A stretch of 64,000 nt of DNA from Pseudomonas helleri (GTDB taxonomy: Bacteria > Pseudomonadota > Gammaproteobacteria > Pseudomonadales > Pseudomonadaceae), in assembly GCF_009600315.1 (NCBI RefSeq), contig NZ_WIWC01000021.1, positions 1 through 64,000 of the forward strand, given 5' to 3'. Positions 62,126-64,000 of the stretch are shown here, piece by piece. The notes under the pieces were generated by a model that searched no databases, was not told the origin of the DNA, and saw only the letters and a list, made by a program, of their open reading frames with translations. A program made the translations under genes and the position numbers. Position 1 is the first letter of the stretch. Every line of letters starts with the position of its first letter.

Positions 62126-63631
62126 CTATTGAACGGGCGTGCCGGTCAACGTAGGACGCAATAAAGGGCCAGCATTGGCATTGACGCTGCGGTCCAGAAA
62201 CAATTGGCCCTGTTCAAGGCGGCACACCACGCGGTCACTAAAGGCCGTCTCGACAAAACGCCAGTTCATGGTGAATTCATGCTCTGCCGTCCAGCGTCCC
62301 TGAGCCACGACAGGCGTGAGATCGGGCTGATATTGATGATGTAAATAGTTGCCGGTCATGCTGGTCTGGCTCTCAATGCCCAGCGCCAGCCCGACCGCAA
62401 TTCGATGGGTGCCGCGATGATCGCTCAGGGTGAATTCACAGGCGCCAGCGCTGAAGTCAAAGCTGACATGAGTGACCTGATCTTCGTTGGGTTCAATGTC
62501 GAACTGCCCTTGCAACAGAGGCAGCGCCGGGGAATCGCAAGCGCCAGAGAGTTCGGGCAAATGCAGGCCCTCAATCAATGTCTGCAGCTGTTGTTCAGCA
62601 TGGCCGGGTAACCGAGCAGGAGTATCCAGCGCGGGAAACAGATGCTCCCACATCAGCATATGCAAGCGCCGTTCACCCAGCGGTAAACCACAGGTGAAGG
62701 CAATCACTGTCTGCTGGTCTGGCAACACAATGCATTGCTGACCAAATACTCCGGAGGCGTAATAGCCGCCGTGACGGGTCATCCACCACTGATAGCCGTA
62801 GCCATCGCGCTTGGCCACGGCCCCTTGCGCGCCTTCTTCACGGCCAAGGAACCTTTTACCGTCGAACTCGCCCATCCACACATGCTCGACATGATTGCGG
62901 GTGGCCTCATCGATCCATTCACCAGAAAGCAGTTGCTGCCCCAGCCACTGACCGCGGTTCAAATGCAACACACCGAATTTGAGTGAATCTTCGGTCGTAC
63001 AGGTCAACCCGTTGCCCCCGGTGTTGAAGCCGTCGGGGGCCATATCCCAGTCGATACGGCCCATGCCCATCGGCGTAAACAAACGCTCAGTACACAGCTC
63101 ATGCAGGGTTTTACCCGATACCCGTGTGGCAATTGCCGAGAGCATGAAGCTCGAACCGCTGCTGTAGATGAAATGCTCGCCCGGCCTGTCCGCTACCGGC
63201 TCAGCGAGAAACGCCCTGACCCAACTGTCTCGCAGACCTCGCCAGGCACCGCCGGAAATGCCGCGCTGATGACCGGTGCGCATGGTCAGCAAGTCCCTTA
63301 CGGTCATCGCCGCCAGGTTGTCGCTGATCACGGGCGGGCAATCATCCGGAAAAAATTTCACCACCTTGTCGTCCAGCGACAAACGCCCGTCATCGACCAG
63401 CAAGCCTACGGCGGTTGCGGCCCAGCTCTTGGTGGCGGAATGCTGAACATGCGGGCGATCAGCGCGATACGGCGACCAGTACGCCTCGGCAACTACAGCC
63501 CCCGCTCGGTAAAGCATAAAGCTGTGCAACTCCAGGCCGACAGCATTGACCGCCTCGATAAAGTCACTGATGCCGCGAGCATCGACGCCTTTTTCGCACG
63601 GCAACGCTCTGGGCAAGTGCATGTCTGTCAT
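62126..63631 (-). CDS. serine hydrolase (class C beta-lactamase-like)
   Basis: A 501-residue penicillin-binding-fold hydrolase without an obvious signal peptide. The active-site S-x-x-K is Ser65-Lys68 in HSATKSW; the Tyr motif is probably in IYSSGSSFML. Similar enzymes include 6-aminohexanoate-dimer hydrolase and esterases. A C-terminal beta-rich part (about residues 370-501) is typical. As first gene of the aminotransferase-ALDH operon it may release an omega-amino acid from an oligomer or amide, which fits the next two enzymes; this is inference. Confidence 0.85.
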   Translation of the reverse strand: MTDMHLPRALPCEKGVDARGISDFIEAVNAVGLELHSFMLYRAGAVVAEAYWSPYRADRPHVQHSATKSWAATAVGLLVDDGRLSLDDKVVKFFPDDCPPVISDNLAAMTVRDLLTMRTGHQRGISGGAWRGLRDSWVRAFLAEPVADRPGEHFIYSSGSSFMLSAIATRVSGKTLHELCTERLFTPMGMGRIDWDMAPDGFNTGGNGLTCTTEDSLKFGVLHLNRGQWLGQQLLSGEWIDEATRNHVEHVWMGEFDGKRFLGREEGAQGAVAKRDGYGYQWWMTRHGGYYASGVFGQQCIVLPDQQTVIAFTCGLPLGERRLHMLMWEHLFPALDTPARLPGHAEQQLQTLIEGLHLPELSGACDSPALPLLQGQFDIEPNEDQVTHVSFDFSAGACEFTLSDHRGTHRIAVGLALGIESQTSMTGNYLHHQYQPDLTPVVAQGRWTAEHEFTMNWRFVETAFSDRVVCRLEQGQLFLDRSVNANAGPLLRPTLTGTPVQ

Positions 63632-63675
63632 TAACGTAATCTCACTTGGAACCGGGGTACGTGAGCCTATCCCGG

Positions 63676-63743
63676 CAATGTATTTAGATGCTCAATAATA
63701 CACAATTAAAGACCAGCGAAAGACTCTCAATGTATTTAAATGC
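63676..63743. promoter_or_regulatory. direct repeats in the divergent GntR promoter
   Basis: CAATGTATTTAGATGC at 63676-63691 and CAATGTATTTAAATGC at 63728-63743 (15 of 16 identical), 52 bases apart start to start, between the serine-hydrolase operon and the divergent GntR gene. Candidate operators. Confidence 0.5.
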
Positions 63744-63863
63744 AAAATAAGTCACTGTCCGCGCACAACCCTTATGGCTAAAACCCCGCAAATACGGCAC
63801 ATGCACGACTGCTGGATTCAGGTATCCTTGTGCCCATTGTGTTTTTGGAACCTTAACGACAAT

Positions 63864-64000
63864 GAGTCAGCTCACATCACTGCAAACCAAAGTCGCCGGG
63901 CAGATTCTCAATGCCATTCAGTCAGGCGACTTGCAGCCCGGTGCCCATCTCAAGGAAGTGGAGATTGCCCAACGTTTCGGTGTGTCCCGCTCACCCGTGC
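63864..64000 (+). CDS. GntR-family regulator, cut by window end
   Basis: The first 45 residues (MSQLTSLQTKVAGQILNAIQ; later GAHLKEVEIAQRFGVSRSPV) form the start of a GntR winged helix. It is divergent from the serine hydrolase-aminotransferase-ALDH-fadH operon and probably controls it. The effector domain lies outside the window. Confidence 0.88.

Overview
The window looks like chromosomal DNA of a fluorescent-group Pseudomonas (perhaps near P. fragi, P. psychrophila or P. lundensis; this rests on gene content and protein style, not on a search). Genus-typical content includes a cyn (cyanate) cluster, DUF3833, DUF6482, DUF2790 and TRL-like proteins, a Sha/Pha-type six-gene Na+/H+ antiporter operon, a split quaternary-amine ABC transporter, and a tRNA-Cys with encoded CCA.

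Layout. 1-18.9 kb: core or accessory metabolism. It holds an Rrf2 regulator divergent from a type II NADH dehydrogenase-like enzyme; a short MITE-like element; an outer-membrane protein and a secreted Ntn amidohydrolase; a TetR-controlled TauD dioxygenase / class II aldolase / D-2-hydroxyacid dehydrogenase operon; a DUF3833-SDR-DUF6482 operon behind a light-regulator-type (LitR/PplR) operator; a NemR-like regulator and Old Yellow Enzyme pair sharing an identical 15-bp operator; and a cyanate cluster (cynR, carbonic anhydrase, cynS, DUF2790, amidohydrolase).

19.2-36.8 kb: two tandem integrated islands at the 3' end of tRNA-Cys(GCA). The intact tRNA is at 36751-36824 (minus strand). Two further copies of its 3' half plus terminator lie at 28816-28910 and 19228-19322. 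These two are identical over 95 bp and match the intact copy at about 90 of 95 positions. Island 1 (19.3-28.8 kb) is a decayed satellite-prophage-like element: its integrase, primase/VapE helicase, CI repressor and PrtN-like activator all carry stops or frameshifts. Its two toxin-antitoxin modules (Fic-YhfG and BrnT-BrnA) are still open. At its tRNA-proximal end it carries an AT-rich two-gene membrane operon whose second protein has a TIR/nucleoside-deoxyribosyltransferase-like domain. Island 2 (28.9-36.7 kb) carries a GIY-YIG (T5orf172-type) protein, a 1594-residue alpha/beta-hydrolase - STAND NTPase - helical-repeat protein that looks like a bacterial NLR-type defence protein, and an integrase remnant. 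Shared sequences at matched distances from each att core indicate related integrases and suggest an even older third element beyond the outermost att copy.

36.8-64 kb: chromosome again. A TRL-like lipoprotein; an XRE-cupin regulator divergent from an EamA exporter; shaA-G (Na+/H+ antiporter); an SLC13/DASS anion transporter; a GlxA-type AraC regulator; a minus-strand GntR-dapA-like-ALDH-FAD oxidase-ProX-ProV-ProW-ProW cluster that probably imports and degrades a quaternary amine or cyclic amino acid; and a second minus-strand cluster (serine hydrolase, omega-aminotransferase, ALDH, FadH) divergent from a GntR gene cut by the window end.
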